A stretch of DNA of 5,010 nucleotides from an uncultured Acidimicrobiia bacterium (lineage in GTDB: Bacteria > Actinomycetota > Acidimicrobiia > Spongiisociales > UBA5794), in the NCBI GenBank assembly GCA_913031525.1, contig CAJWGC010000095.1, positions 1 to 5,010 of the forward strand, read 5' to 3'. This document shows positions 4,760 through 5,010 of the stretch, one piece after another; position 1 is the first letter of the stretch; every line of letters begins with the position of its first letter. A model generated the notes under the pieces. That model was given only the letters and a program-made list of their open reading frames with translations, searched no databases and was not told where the DNA came from. Position numbers and translations under genes: made by a program.

Positions 4760-5010
4760 GTGACTGGCCGACTCGTGATATGTGCGACGCCGATTGGCAA
4801 TCTCAACGATGTTTCCCCTCGGCTTCGCGAGACGTTTGAGGCCGTCGATATTGTCTATGCCGAGGACACACGCAGAACTCGCATACTTCTGGATTATCTG
4901 GGAGTTTCTGTTCCCCTTCGATCGTATTTTGTTGGCAATGAGGAAGTGCGAAGCGTCGAACTAGAAGATCGATTGCGTTCTGGGTCCATGGTTGCTCTTG
5001 TCAGTGATGC
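4760..5010 (+). CDS. rsmI: 16S rRNA (cytidine-1402-2'-O)-methyltransferase RsmI, N-terminal part
   Basis: RsmI uses S-adenosylmethionine to methylate the ribose of C1402 in the decoding centre of 16S rRNA. Eighty-three complete codons are present before the right edge. Seen: GRLVICATPIGNLNDVSPR (3-21), VDIVYAEDTRRTRILLDYLG (29-48), SYFVGNE (55-61) and VALVSDA (77-83), matching the RsmI tetrapyrrole-methylase fold in order (ATPIGNL, AEDTR.T..LL, NE, ALVSDAG). A TAA at 4748-4750 prevents a longer form. GTG 4760 is chosen because it gives MTGRLVICATPIGNL, the usual N-terminal length; GTG 4775 would remove the strand leading into the motif. There is no ribosome-binding site. The C-terminal two thirds are outside the window. 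Confidence 0.93.
   Translation, partial: MTGRLVICATPIGNLNDVSPRLRETFEAVDIVYAEDTRRTRILLDYLGVSVPLRSYFVGNEEVRSVELEDRLRSGSMVALVSD

Noticed and set aside
4782..4964. 60-codon plus-strand frame inside rsmI
   Set aside because: It is an alternative frame of rsmI, which is firmly identified by its ordered motifs.
1..5010. CRISPR arrays, insertion sequences, att sites, rRNA genes
   Set aside because: No spaced direct repeats, transposase motifs, target-site duplications or rRNA segments were seen. The tRNA 3' end is not repeated elsewhere in the window, and no integrase is present.

Overview
The window looks like a chromosomal segment of an actinobacterium, most likely a moderate-GC Acidimicrobiia-type lineage. 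The taxonomy is inferred from gene content. The supports are a 27-codon bL37-like ribosomal protein ending in the KANHGxRPN signature known from mycobacterial ribosomes, a small SepX/GlpR-like membrane protein next to molybdenum-cofactor genes, a secreted protein with a Thr/Pro-rich linker, and several GTG/TTG starts without Shine-Dalgarno sequences.

Left block (1-839, minus strand). This holds the N-terminus of a CPA2/KefB-type monovalent cation:proton antiporter that runs off the left edge. Thirty bases upstream of it lies a complete thioredoxin-fold AhpC/TSA-like redoxin. The pair probably forms a two-gene operon. This block is visibly more GC-rich than the rest.

Molybdenum cofactor block (969-2436, plus strand). 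moaC and a mogA/moaB-type gene overlap and are probably translationally coupled. MoaC makes cyclic pyranopterin monophosphate, and MogA adenylylates molybdopterin late in the same pathway. A 143-residue three-helix protein of the SepX/GlpR type follows. In other actinobacteria that family is the membrane partner of a gephyrin/MoeA-like protein in cell division, so the block joins cofactor genes to a possible divisome component.

RNA and regulatory region (2437-2983). The only gene here is tRNA-Ala(CGC), preceded by a strong TACAAT -10 and a 25-bp near-perfect palindrome where the -35 should be. Further upstream, 2557-2648 can fold as a nested double pseudoknot whose order of helices matches the HDV-like self-cleaving ribozyme fold. 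It even has a G.U pair at the predicted cleavage site and a C-G-A-A joint before the last strand. This is the most unusual signal in the window, but it is imperfect and unproven.

Right block (2984-5010). A secreted, probably lipid-anchored protein carries an HExxH...E zinc-metallopeptidase signature. Four compact stem-loops separate it from the convergent bL37 gene. A divergent spacer with a 9-bp inverted repeat follows, and then the 5' part of rsmI (16S rRNA C1402 2'-O-methyltransferase). bL37 and rsmI both act at the ribosome.
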